Shown here piece after piece: positions 13,414 through 19,759 of a DNA stretch of 40,234 nucleotides. Location of the stretch: the NCBI GenBank assembly GCA_020062545.1, contig JAGUWD010000022.1, forward strand, positions 1 to 40,234, read 5' to 3'. The stretch comes from Thermodesulfovibrionales bacterium. Lineage in GTDB: Bacteria; Nitrospirota; Thermodesulfovibrionia; Thermodesulfovibrionales; Dissulfurispiraceae. Position numbers and translations under genes: made by a program. The notes beneath the pieces were generated by a model. It searched no databases, was not told where the DNA came from, and saw only the letters and a program-made list of their open reading frames with translations. Positions within the stretch are counted from its first letter, which is position 1. The number at the start of each line of letters is the position of its first letter.

Positions 13414-13677
13414 ATGAAGATTGTATCCGTGGTATTGGCGATTATGCTGTTATCTGCTGCAGCTACAAGCGCAAATAACAACACTCTAACGAATGTAATC
13501 AAGACGATTAACTGTGAGGAAGTCTTGCAACAGAATGTTATCGAATTGATTATGAATGGACGCGACACACGATATAAGCTTGAAGATCGTATTATTACGG
13601 AATATATAAGGGGCAAAGGGGAAAAGACACTCAAGCGCATAATCGCAGAGCATTGCAGTAGTTTACACAAGCAGTAG
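13414..13677 (+). CDS. Small exported protein
   Basis: An 87-residue protein with ribosome-binding site agaggtgag and a clear signal peptide (MKIVSVVLAIMLLSAAATSA, likely cleaved near residue 20). The mature part is charged, with Cys at about 34 and 81. The MKIVSVVL start is shared with the lipoprotein gene at 14319, suggesting a reused signal sequence. A GGCGCT-ttt-AGCGCC hairpin follows. Its position after the coupling protein suggests an envelope-located accessory such as exclusion or mating stability; no homology is recognised. Confidence 0.5.
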   Translation: MKIVSVVLAIMLLSAAATSANNNTLTNVIKTINCEEVLQQNVIELIMNGRDTRYKLEDRIITEYIRGKGEKTLKRIIAEHCSSLHKQ

Positions 13678-13680
13678 TAA

Positions 13681-13695
13681 GGCGCTTTTAGCGCC
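13681..13695 (+). terminator. Short GC hairpin between exported-protein genes
   Basis: GGCGCT-TTT-AGCGCC, a perfect 6-bp stem right after the stop codon, followed by an A-rich rather than a T-rich tract. It may stabilise the 3' end or attenuate transcription. Confidence 0.45.
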
Positions 13696-13723
13696 AGTAA
13701 AAAAATCAAAAAAGGAGAAGAAA

Positions 13724-14269
13724 ATGAGGCGAGTGAAGGTAGTAAGTCCGATTTTTTGGGAAAGGGGAAAAGGCGATAAAATATCAACAGCGGCACTCAT
13801 GATTGTGATTATCGCGTTTATTCTTATGTTTACATTAATAGCCGCAAAGGCTTTTGCTGCAACGGAAACGACAGTAGGTAATCCAGAAGAGGCAAAGGTT
13901 GAATGCACGTTAACCGCTTATGGGCCGAGGTCGCTGTATCTCGTAGGGCCGAGGTTAACTGCAGATATCAAGCTCTATGCAACCAAAAAGCAGATAGAAA
14001 AAGAAGAGGTATTCGCTGATTTTCTGGGTGGAAAGATGGATAAGTTTGATTTCGAAAAAAAATATAATTTCAAGGTCAAAGATCTCGATAAGGGCTTCGA
14101 GAGTGGAATTGCCCCAATGTACAGATATCCACTCTGGTTACACAATCTCGTAAACGGCCCGGGCATGGGCGAGGCATACACTATTAGTTGTCCAATCGAA
14201 TACGACGACGCCAAGGCTCACGTGCATATCACTGTCAAGAGGACATACACCGTTGACGAGTGGAAGTAA
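13724..14269 (+). CDS. Exported protein of unknown function
   Basis: A 181-residue protein with ribosome-binding site aaggagaag. After a basic start (MRRVKVVSPIFWERGKGDKI) comes a hydrophobic segment (ALMIVIIAFILMFTLIAAKA) ending FAA, a probable signal peptide cleaved near residue 47. The mature part has beta-rich stretches (VECTLTAYGPRSLYLVGPRL, then AYTISCPIEYDDAKAHVHIT) and two Cys that could form a disulphide. The surrounding operon of small envelope proteins suggests a periplasmic role. Not recognised. Confidence 0.5.
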   Translation: MRRVKVVSPIFWERGKGDKISTAALMIVIIAFILMFTLIAAKAFAATETTVGNPEEAKVECTLTAYGPRSLYLVGPRLTADIKLYATKKQIEKEEVFADFLGGKMDKFDFEKKYNFKVKDLDKGFESGIAPMYRYPLWLHNLVNGPGMGEAYTISCPIEYDDAKAHVHITVKRTYTVDEWK

Positions 14270-14280
14270 AAACAACAGCC

Positions 14281-14298
14281 GGGGAGCAACCGCTCCCC
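14281..14298 (+). terminator. GC hairpin between exported-protein genes
   Basis: GGGGAGC-aacc-GCTCCCC, perfect 7-bp stem, placed just before the ribosome-binding site of the next lipoprotein gene. There is no T-tract, so attenuation or mRNA stabilisation is more likely than full termination. Confidence 0.5.
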
Positions 14299-14318
14299 AG
14301 CTAAAGGAGGAAAACCAG

Positions 14319-14708
14319 ATGAAGATAGTATCAGTAGTATTAATTGTATTATTGTTTTTAACAACTGGATGCATGAGGAATATCCGAGCATTGGACGAAG
14401 CAGAGCGGTCACAAGAAGGCATAAGGCAGACATATAACATCGACATCGATACAGCTAAGGCGATAAGTAAGAGCATACTGAGGAACGAGGGGTTCGAAGT
14501 GATCGAGGATAATGTATCGTATCTCAACACGACAAGTCTTAACACGCTGTTCAGGGTTATTTTTACATCTTCTTTTACATCTTCTGGTAGCAGGACAGAA
14601 ATATGGGCGATATCCAAGCGTAGACAACCTACACAGATACCAACAACACTCTCAGAATCGGGCTTCCATGCTCGTTTTGCAGAGGCATTAAAAAAGGCGG
14701 GGAAATAA
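14319..14708 (+). CDS. Small lipoprotein
   Basis: A 129-residue protein started at the ATG at 14319 (aaaggagga upstream). A lipobox (LFLTTGC, Cys at about 18) follows a signal sequence that begins MKIVSVVL like the 13414 gene. The mature region is helical (LDEAERSQEGIRQTYNIDID), then Ser/Thr-rich with a 12-bp coding tandem repeat (TTTTACATCTTC twice, about 14563-14587). It is the last gene before the right long repeat. It may be an entry-exclusion or envelope-stress lipoprotein; function not provable. Confidence 0.55.
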   Translation: MKIVSVVLIVLLFLTTGCMRNIRALDEAERSQEGIRQTYNIDIDTAKAISKSILRNEGFEVIEDNVSYLNTTSLNTLFRVIFTSSFTSSGSRTEIWAISKRRQPTQIPTTLSESGFHARFAEALKKAGK

Positions 14709-14723
14709 CCCGCCTTTTTTTTT
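14691..14723 (+). terminator. Rho-independent terminator closing the transfer operon
   Basis: AAAAAGGCGGG-gaaataa-CCCGCCTTTTT, followed by further Ts. The stop codon of the lipoprotein gene lies in the loop. It separates the transfer operon from the right long repeat. Confidence 0.85.
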
Positions 14724-14733
14724 AAAAGCGTAA

Positions 14734-14882
14734 AACTTACTTAGTAATACAAAAAAAAGAATTTTCTACCTTATGTATTGAGTGGTGCTTATCTATAACT
14801 CTTTGATATAAAGTGTTTATTTACCTTTTATTACTTAACAATACAATTATATCCTATCCTTTATTGTATTTTTAAGTAAGTT
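14734..14882 (-). repeat. Inner long terminal inverted repeat, right copy
   Basis: Reverse complement of 579-726 at close to 90% identity. Motif copies are at 14737-14752 and 14831-14846 (direct) and 14864-14879 (inverted), with the same spacing mirrored as on the left (about 93 and 33 bp). Its flanking dinucleotides AA...TT pair with each other, as AG...CT do in the left copy. Confidence 0.85.
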
Positions 14883-14942
14883 ATCTATTATTTTTATTAA
14901 AAATCAGTGAGTTATCGTTTAATTTTTCATGCTGGTTCTCGG

Positions 14943-14978
14943 AATGTTCCACTTTCGCATTTGCGAAAGTGGAACATT
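14943..14978. repeat. Perfect 17-bp-arm palindrome upstream of higBA
   Basis: Arms 14943-14959 and 14962-14978 are exact reverse complements with a 2-base centre (arm AATGTTCCACTTTCGCA). T-rich sequence follows, so as RNA it could act as a terminator in the rightward direction. It may also be a protein binding site. Confidence 0.65.
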
Positions 14979-15032
14979 TTTGCATTCCTTGTGATCTTGA
15001 CTTTAACAACCAATCGGTTGTAACATTAAACA

Positions 15033-15383
15033 GTGAAATTTTCTGTCAATTATTTTAGAACGCACTCCGGCAAAGCTCCAGTTGAGCAATATATTGACGA
15101 TATAGATAACAAAGAAGAGAGGGCGGAGATTCTTTCTGCATTAAAAGGTATTCAGGAATACGGCACTGAGGCGGTAGGAGTTGAATTCAGACAGATAGAG
15201 GGGAAATTATGGGAATTAAAAATAAAAACACACGGCAACCAGCACAGGATTTTTTATGCAGTCATGAAAGGGAATGAAATGGTGCTATTGCATGCTTATC
15301 TTAAGAAGACGCCTAAAGCGCCATTGCGTGAAATAGAAACAGCTAAACAGAGAATGAAACAATTGATGGAGGAAAGAAGATGA
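15033..15383 (+). CDS. higB: HigB/RelE-family toxin (Gp49-like)
   Basis: A 116-residue toxin of the phage-derived Gp49-like/HigB group, mRNA interferases that act on the ribosome. Key family features are SGKAPVEQYIDDI near residues 12-24, FRQIEGKLWELKIKTHGNQH with RIFYAV, and LLHAYLKKTPKAP. It starts with GTG and has no clear ribosome-binding site; an ACAACC-aatc-GGTTGT inverted repeat (15006-15021) sits just upstream as a likely operator. The stop overlaps the antitoxin start (ATGA). It lies between the inner and outer right repeats, so it appears to be module cargo used for maintenance. Confidence 0.85.
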   Translation: MKFSVNYFRTHSGKAPVEQYIDDIDNKEERAEILSALKGIQEYGTEAVGVEFRQIEGKLWELKIKTHGNQHRIFYAVMKGNEMVLLHAYLKKTPKAPLREIETAKQRMKQLMEERR

Positions 15384-15664
15384 AGAGCGATCTCGATAGG
15401 CATATCGAAAAGAATTTACGCGACAAAGAATTCAGGTATTATTTTGAAAAAGCAGAGGCTAAAAGGATTTTAGCGCAGCAGATAGCAGCCATGAGAAAGG
15501 CAAAAAAACTTTCACAAGCCCAATTGGCTGAAGCGGTAGGCACAAAGCAGCAAAGCATAGCAAGACTTGAGAACCCTCAAGATAAAAGAATGCCGTCTCT
15601 TGAGTTTTTAGATAGAGTAGCGAGGGCATTAGGCAGAAAGCTTGCAATTTCGTTAACTCATTGA
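15380..15664 (+). CDS. higA: HigA-type XRE antitoxin
   Basis: A 94-residue antitoxin overlapping the toxin stop by 4 bases. The N-terminus (DRHIEKNLRDKEFRYYFEKA) is the usual toxin-binding helix. The HTH follows at about 35-90 (MRKAKKLSQAQLAEAVGTKQ, QSIARLEN). The toxin-first order is typical of HigBA. It likely represses the operon through the palindrome before higB. The pair looks intact. Confidence 0.85.
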   Translation: MKSDLDRHIEKNLRDKEFRYYFEKAEAKRILAQQIAAMRKAKKLSQAQLAEAVGTKQQSIARLENPQDKRMPSLEFLDRVARALGRKLAISLTH

Positions 15665-15863
15665 AAATCCTTGCAACCTTAACTCTTTAAATGTTTATTC
15701 AGTTAAGCATTTTACTTAGAAATACAATAATTCACAATCCTCGCTGGCTCTAATCCGGCTATTGGCATATGACGGATGCATCCCTCGCAAATCCAGTATA
15801 AGAGATGTTTTTCAGGGAATCCTTTTTTGAGTTCAGTTTTTAAAAAGGTTGTGTATCGTGTAA
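15665..15863. other. Non-coding spacer with a 16-bp motif copy
   Basis: No supported gene. TTACTTAGAAATACAA (15712-15727) is one copy of the end motif, in direct orientation. A leftward open frame of about 40 codons (to a stop at 15712) is readable but has no start or homology, and like the left-end peptide it ends within a motif copy. Confidence 0.4.
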
Positions 15864-15884
15864 TTTTACTTAAAAATACAAATT
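15864..15884 (+). repeat. Outer inverted repeat, right copy (21 bp)
   Basis: Exact reverse complement of 430-450. It contains TTACTTAAAAATACAA (15866-15881), the 16-bp motif in direct orientation. It is the last motif copy to the right, so it is the candidate right boundary of the module. Confidence 0.75.
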
Positions 15885-15912
15885 CGGTATAATTAGATTA
15901 GTCCGAGAATTG

Positions 15913-15994
15913 GTTCCCCGACTTTTGAAGGCCAAGAATATTAAGAGCCTGGTACGGCGGGGCAAGGGGAACTGATGTGAGATATTGCCCCGCC
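15913..15994. other. Interleaved GC-rich stems, possible pseudoknot RNA/terminator
   Basis: Stem 1: GTTCCCC (15913-15919) with GGGGAAC (15966-15972). Stem 2: GGCGGGGCAA (15956-15965) with TTGCCCCGCC (15985-15994). The stems interlock (1-2-1-2) and abut at 15965/15966, so they could stack as an H-type pseudoknot, or compete as alternative hairpins. Stem 2 also lies at the end of the leftward membrane gene and could end its transcription. Confidence 0.45.
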
Positions 15995-16306
15995 CTAAAT
16001 CCCTTTTCCATCCCGCTTAATAGAAAAAGAATATTTTAAAAAACCTGATAAAAACCCTGCAGCAGCTCCAATTATATAAAGTTCGCTTGATTTAACCTCG
16101 ACTCTTACGGCATTTAACCCTTTTGCAATCCAGTCTCCTAAAAATATCCATGATAACAACCAACCGGAGAATGCCCCGATGATAGTACTCAGAATGACAT
16201 TGATGAAAAGCGTAACAAAGAAAAGAACAAAGGTCATAAACCATGTCCCTATTATTTCAACCCAACTATTTTGTTTGTTCCAGTAATTCACGGATAAATT
16301 ACTCAC
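15995..16306 (-). CDS. Two-helix membrane protein
   Basis: A 103-residue protein with two strong hydrophobic segments (about 17-55 and 75-93). The second is flanked by SSELYIIGAAAGFLSGF. It overlaps the upstream gene by 8 bases, so they are translated together. No family is recognised. The pair may be superinfection or envelope proteins of the island. Confidence 0.45.
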   Translation of the reverse strand: MSNLSVNYWNKQNSWVEIIGTWFMTFVLFFVTLFINVILSTIIGAFSGWLLSWIFLGDWIAKGLNAVRVEVKSSELYIIGAAAGFLSGFLKYSFSIKRDGKGI

Positions 16307-16541
16307 TTCCCTTAATAAATCTTTTCATCTCGCCTAAAACAAAAAAGGGTAACTGGACAAGGAAAATAATAAGCGGAATAAAGGCAAGGCAACTGGTCAG
16401 CCATAGGATTCTCTTCCATCTCTTATCTGCCATGTAAGGCATTCTGCGGCGAAAATCGTCATATAGCCCTGTCAGCACAAGAAAAGACAGTAAAACAAAC
16501 ATCAAATAAAAAAATATGAGGTATCCAAAATCTTTAACCAT
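16299..16541 (-). CDS. Small two-helix membrane protein
   Basis: An 80-residue protein with hydrophobic segments at about 6-26 and 45-68 and a basic loop (DDFRRRMPYMADKRWKR). Its ATG (16541) shares the CATG with the ATG of the rightward small gene. TATAAT occurs about 10 bases upstream on the minus strand, so the transcript may be nearly leaderless. It is first in a two-gene leftward operon. Function unknown. Confidence 0.45.
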   Translation of the reverse strand: MVKDFGYLIFFYLMFVLLSFLVLTGLYDDFRRRMPYMADKRWKRILWLTSCLAFIPLIIFLVQLPFFVLGEMKRFIKGSE

Positions 16542-16704
16542 GTCGTATTATACAAAAAATTTTCTTGCAACGGTAGAGAAAAATAAGGGAAAACCGCTAT
16601 CATGCTATAGGAAGGACAAACGAGGGACGAATATTGCATGTAAGTTTCACATTGCGGGAGCAGGACACGAGGATTCGTGTAATATCTGCCCGCAATGCCA
16701 ATAG
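16540..16704 (+). CDS. Small Cys-rich hypothetical protein
   Basis: A 54-residue frame with Cys pairs near the end (SCNICPQC) and two earlier Cys, suggesting a zinc site. No ribosome-binding site is seen; an in-frame upstream ATG exists at 16516. The start overlaps that of the divergent membrane gene, so one of the two starts may be wrong. It precedes a CopG-type antitoxin gene. Uncertain gene. Confidence 0.35.
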   Translation: MSYYTKNFLATVEKNKGKPLSCYRKDKRGTNIACKFHIAGAGHEDSCNICPQCQ

Positions 16705-16721
16705 AAAAGAGAGGAGCATTT

Positions 16722-17003
16722 ATGAAAAGGAAAAAGCTTAAACCCATACCTAAATTTAAATCCGAAGACGAAGATCGTGAATTCTGGGCAACTCACGATA
16801 CAACTGAATACCTTGATTGGTCGAAAGCTGTAAAGGCGAAATTCCCTAATCTGAAGCTCTCCACAAAGTCTATATCGATTAGACTGCCGGTATCGCTGCT
16901 TGAAGACATTAAGATCGAGGCTAACAAAAAGGATATACCCTATCAGTCTCTTATCAAGGTATGGCTTGCCGAAAAGGTAAAAGAAAAAGCGATGGCAAAA
17001 TAG
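16722..17003 (+). CDS. CopG/BrnA-like ribbon-helix-helix antitoxin, orphan
   Basis: A 93-residue protein started at the ATG at 16722 (gaggag upstream). The N-terminus KPIPKFKSEDEDREFWATHD is characteristic of CopG-family (COG5304/BrnA-like) antitoxins. The RHH is at about 53-85 (STKSISIRLPVSLLEDIKIE, then DIPYQSLIKVWLAEKV). No BrnT toxin is recognisable next to it. Another frame overlapping its end (16962-17060) encodes TVRYFIEEYNLKLKEE and may be a remnant of a different gene. Likely an orphan antitoxin. Confidence 0.7.
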   Translation: MKRKKLKPIPKFKSEDEDREFWATHDTTEYLDWSKAVKAKFPNLKLSTKSISIRLPVSLLEDIKIEANKKDIPYQSLIKVWLAEKVKEKAMAK

Positions 17004-17061
17004 CAGCCACTGTCCGCTACTTTATTGAGGAATACAACCTGAAATTAAAGGAGGAGTAAAG

Positions 17062-17617
17062 ATGCATTATCCCATAAAAGTTTTCTACAGCGAAGAAGAT
17101 AAAGGATTTATAGCGGTTATCCCTGATTTGCCGGGGTGTTCTGCATTCGGTAAAACAGAGGAGGAGGCTATAAAGCAGGTAAAAATTGCTCAGGAATTAT
17201 GGATAAAGACCGCAAAGAGAGAAGGCAGAAAGATTCCGCTTTCGCATATCGGTGGTGAGCTGCGAGTGGCTCAGGCATTTGGAGGTGATACTATGAAAAA
17301 TATTATGACATACAAAGGATATGTTGCTTATATTGAGTTTGATCAGCGGGATAATATTTTTACGGGAAAAGTAATGGGAATCGAAGACAACATTACTTTT
17401 CATGGAACAACAGTAAAAGAACTGAAAACTGATTTTGAGGCTGCGATAAACCACTATATCGCTGACTGTGCAGCTACAGGGCGCAAACTATTTAAGCCGT
17501 GTTTCTTCTGAAACTCGCGCTAAGGCTTTAGCTATAGCCAAAGCTATGAGGAAAAGCCTGAACCAATGGGTAAAAGAAGTGATTAATAAGGCTATCCATA
17601 GCCATAAAATGGCTTAG
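17062..17617 (+). pseudogene. hicB: Two HicB-type antitoxins joined in one frame, C-terminus frameshifted
   Basis: The frame from 17062 encodes a HicB-like domain (GFIAVIPDLPGCSAFGKTEE ... IKTAKREGRKIP), then continues without a stop into a second HicB (GYVAYIEFDQRDNIFTGKVM ... FHGTTVKELKTDFEAAINHY). A ribosome-binding site and ATG (17293) lie at the junction, so these were two genes. The frame ends at 17511 (FKPCFF), but the missing RHH tail (RVSSETRAKALAIAKAMRKS, LNQWVKEVI) is encoded in another frame to 17617. A one-base indel near 17495 explains this. No HicA is seen. Confidence 0.7.
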
Positions 17618-17651
17618 TGATTACGTCCGCCTGCTGGTAAACCACAATTGA

Positions 17652-17943
17652 GGGCAATCGACCAGTAGAAGGTTAATATGTTTATTGCAGACTTACTTGA
17701 AGAATATGGGCTTAATGTAAAAGAACCTTATGTCAAACCTCTTAAGGGCATAAAAAGCTTTTTGAAATAAGAATAAAAGACAGGTCGAATATACATAGGA
17801 TTTTCTATTTTACATATACAGGGAAAAAGTTTATTTTACTGCACGGCTTCACAAAGAAGACCGAGAAAACACCGCAGAAAGAAATAGCTGTAGCCCTTAA
17901 GCGAATGGAAGAATATATCCAAAGGAGGATGGATAATTTATGA
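17652..17943 (+). pseudogene. HigB-like toxin remnant, frameshifted
   Basis: Frames in this stretch spell pieces of a Gp49-like/HigB toxin: GNRPVEG, then FIADLLEEYGLNVKEPYVKP-LKGIK, then after an indel in a run of As (about 17752-17756) KLFEIRIKDRSNIHRIFYFT ... FILLHGFTKKTEKTPQKEIA and a stop at 17943. At least two frameshifts are needed for a whole toxin, so it is decayed. It overlaps the truncated antitoxin downstream (ATGA). Confidence 0.75.
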
Positions 17944-18092
17944 CTTACACTTATAGAGAACACAAAAAAAAGCTGTTAGAAGATAAAAAAGTTAAAGAAG
18001 AGTATGAAAAACTTCTGCCAGAATACGAACTTGCTAAAAGCATCATTGAACAGAGATTGAAGAAAAAAATGACACAGGAGGCCGAGGATTAA
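17940..18092 (+). pseudogene. Truncated HigA-like antitoxin
   Basis: 50 codons. The protein (YREHKKKLLEDKKVKEEYEK, then ELAKSIIEQRLKKKMTQEA) is the N-terminal helix plus the first turn of a HigA XRE domain, cut off at TQEAED where the HTH should continue. The stop lies inside a 26-bp palindrome. It pairs with the decayed toxin just upstream. Confidence 0.75.
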
Positions 18093-18103
18093 TCCTCGGC
18101 CTC
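18078..18103. terminator. 26-bp perfect palindrome, bidirectional terminator candidate
   Basis: GAGGCCGAGGATT and its exact reverse complement abut with no loop base. It contains the stop codon of the truncated antitoxin and lies between convergent genes. As RNA it forms a strong GC-rich hairpin. Confidence 0.65.
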
Positions 18104-18147
18104 TATATACTTATCTATCCTAAACAACCCTTTAGGCTGGCTGGCAT

Positions 18148-18738
18148 CTAAAACCCTGTATTATCTCTGTATTCAAGAATTTTACTACCATCTTCTTTGC
18201 TATATGCAGTTTTTGCTACTATTTCACAATCATTGCATATTTTGTTATACTTCAAAAGTTTTGTTATTACCATCGCTACAGTTTTTGCGCCTGCATCCCA
18301 ATCTCTTTTATCAGCAGTTGAGAAGGTGCTTAGCGTTTCAATGTATGGCTTTGCAACAACTTCGACAATATTGCCATTGATGTCAAATTTTGCAGTTGTA
18401 GGAAAGTAATCCAGTCCTCTACCATTACTTAGATGAAACAGCTTAATAATAACATTTGCATTCTGCTGGCTATTAACAACCTTGATGCCCTCTGCCTTTA
18501 ATGCAGGAACTAACAATGAGGATGTATTTATTTTTACGCACCCATTTATTTTTTCCCCTATTCCCCATAAACAATCCTCAAGCTCAGCAGGCTCAATATA
18601 GACCTTCATACTACCACCATCTCTTACAATGTCATGAAATCCGCTGTCTGTAGGTCTTAATGCCGTATGATAAGTTCCACACCCTGTTACCACCATCACC
18701 CCTATTACCAACACCAAAACTTTCAAAATTCCTTTCAT
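18148..18738 (-). CDS. Lipoprotein of unknown function
   Basis: A 196-residue protein. Signal peptide MKGILKVLVLVIGVMVVTGC has a lipobox with Cys at 20. The mature part includes VYIEPAELEDC and later IIKLFHLSNG, and has 5 further Cys. The ribosome-binding site is aggagg. The first about 50 bases of the gene and its leader are duplicated at 22189-22277, in front of another lipoprotein. The pattern SGFHDIVRDGGSMKVYIEP resembles the start of that protein too, so they may be distant paralogues. Envelope location is sure; role unknown. Confidence 0.65.
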   Translation of the reverse strand: MKGILKVLVLVIGVMVVTGCGTYHTALRPTDSGFHDIVRDGGSMKVYIEPAELEDCLWGIGEKINGCVKINTSSLLVPALKAEGIKVVNSQQNANVIIKLFHLSNGRGLDYFPTTAKFDINGNIVEVVAKPYIETLSTFSTADKRDWDAGAKTVAMVITKLLKYNKICNDCEIVAKTAYSKEDGSKILEYRDNTGF

Positions 18739-18777
18739 CTAAATCCTCCATAAAATAATTTCTTACTTTATATCACT
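18689..18777 (-). repeat. 89-bp leader/signal-peptide duplication, copy 1
   Basis: Identical to 22189-22277 except for one base (18741). It spans the ribosome-binding site, the start codon and the signal-peptide codons of the lipoprotein gene. The copies are direct repeats exactly 3,500 bp apart. Confidence 0.9.
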
Positions 18778-18928
18778 GCTGTCTAAAATAATCGGTCCAT
18801 AACCATGCTATGATAGCTTCTTTAATATTCTCAATAGCCTCTTTCTCGTCTTTGCCCTGTGAAACGCATCCTGGTAGGGCTGGACATTCTGCCACTACCC
18901 ATCCGTTGGTTTCAGCGGTCTTTAGATG
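18773..18928 (-). pseudogene. HicB-like antitoxin fragment
   Basis: The minus-strand frame reads GWVVAECPALPGCVSQGKDE, then KEAIENIKEAIIAWLW and a stop at 18773. This is the HicB core (x-AECPALPGC-x-SQG) without its N-terminal strand or start codon. It follows the AbiEii stop directly, so the start was probably lost in the rearrangement that placed AbiE here. Confidence 0.7.
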
Positions 18929-19759
18929 TTATTTTGGTTTCACAATTCCACGAAAAGTCTCTGTCCATTCCTTCCATACAATCTCAAAATCCGGCAGTTC
19001 TTTAAGCATCGGACCAAGGCGGTCTTTCCATGCATTTCTATTCCATTCTTTGAGGTTAGCGGATGTCAGTCCTGAAATGTCGGGCTTAATCTCTCTAACT
19101 CGGCATTTCTCCTGAAACATCGGGAATAACTCAGCCCATGTGAAATGCTCTCCTGAGCGGCACAACATATACCAGAGATCATACAAGTCCCTCGGTCTGG
19201 GCCATTTTTTTTGTTGTTGCAAAAGGGAACGCAGTTTCTCAGCAACAATTTCCTTCTTCGTGTATGAATGAACCTTAAAAGTGGAGAGGTCGGAATACTG
19301 AGATTTGATGGAGCATACAATCTGTGTATCAAGAATCGGTTCATCAAAGGTCAGATGCACCTTGACTTGAGGTAACCCCTGCCTGCGTGCTCCGCCCCTG
19401 CTGTATTCAAGAGGAATCTCAATCTGAAAATCTCCTGGGATAGTAAGAGGCTTCTTTACGGTTATTCTGACACCTGATTCGCTTTGTACACGGTCAGCAG
19501 CTTTTTGCAGCAACTCTAGTGATGTCTCAAGATTATCGCCTCCTGGTCTGCAACTGAAATCAATGTCCTCTGAAAACCTGTAGCCCTCATAATAACAGTG
19601 CCTCAGACAAGTCCCGCCCTTAAAAATCCATCCATGCTTCGTTATTCCTGAATGTACTAATCCTCGTAATACCCATAGGATTACGTAATCTTTTTCGGTC
19701 TGGTCAAAACGGAGCCCCTCTTTTTCGGCAATGCGATGCAGTTCTGCAGTCGTAATCAT
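18929..19759 (-). CDS. abiEii: AbiEii nucleotidyltransferase toxin (type IV TA)
   Basis: A 276-residue protein of the AbiEii/AbiGii family, nucleotidyltransferase-like toxins that give abortive phage infection (characterised relatives modify tRNA 3' ends). FKGGT (46-50) and SEDIDF (63-68, D65 and D67) form the NTase motif. KKEIVAEKLRSLLQ and RPRDLYDLWYML follow as in the family. The start overlaps the stop of the upstream antitoxin by 4 bases, so translation is coupled. Length is normal and no lesion is seen. Confidence 0.88.
   Translation of the reverse strand: MITTAELHRIAEKEGLRFDQTEKDYVILWVLRGLVHSGITKHGWIFKGGTCLRHCYYEGYRFSEDIDFSCRPGGDNLETSLELLQKAADRVQSESGVRITVKKPLTIPGDFQIEIPLEYSRGGARRQGLPQVKVHLTFDEPILDTQIVCSIKSQYSDLSTFKVHSYTKKEIVAEKLRSLLQQQKKWPRPRDLYDLWYMLCRSGEHFTWAELFPMFQEKCRVREIKPDISGLTSANLKEWNRNAWKDRLGPMLKELPDFEIVWKEWTETFRGIVKPK

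Noticed and set aside
430-15884. Tn7-like or CAST transposon
   Set aside because: The end arrays resemble Tn7 ends, but no TnsA/B/C/D or TniQ-like gene is recognisable inside the boundaries.
15913-15994. HDV-like self-cleaving ribozyme
   Set aside because: The stem order and the long gap between the first two arms do not fit the HDV fold. It is left as a possible pseudoknot only.
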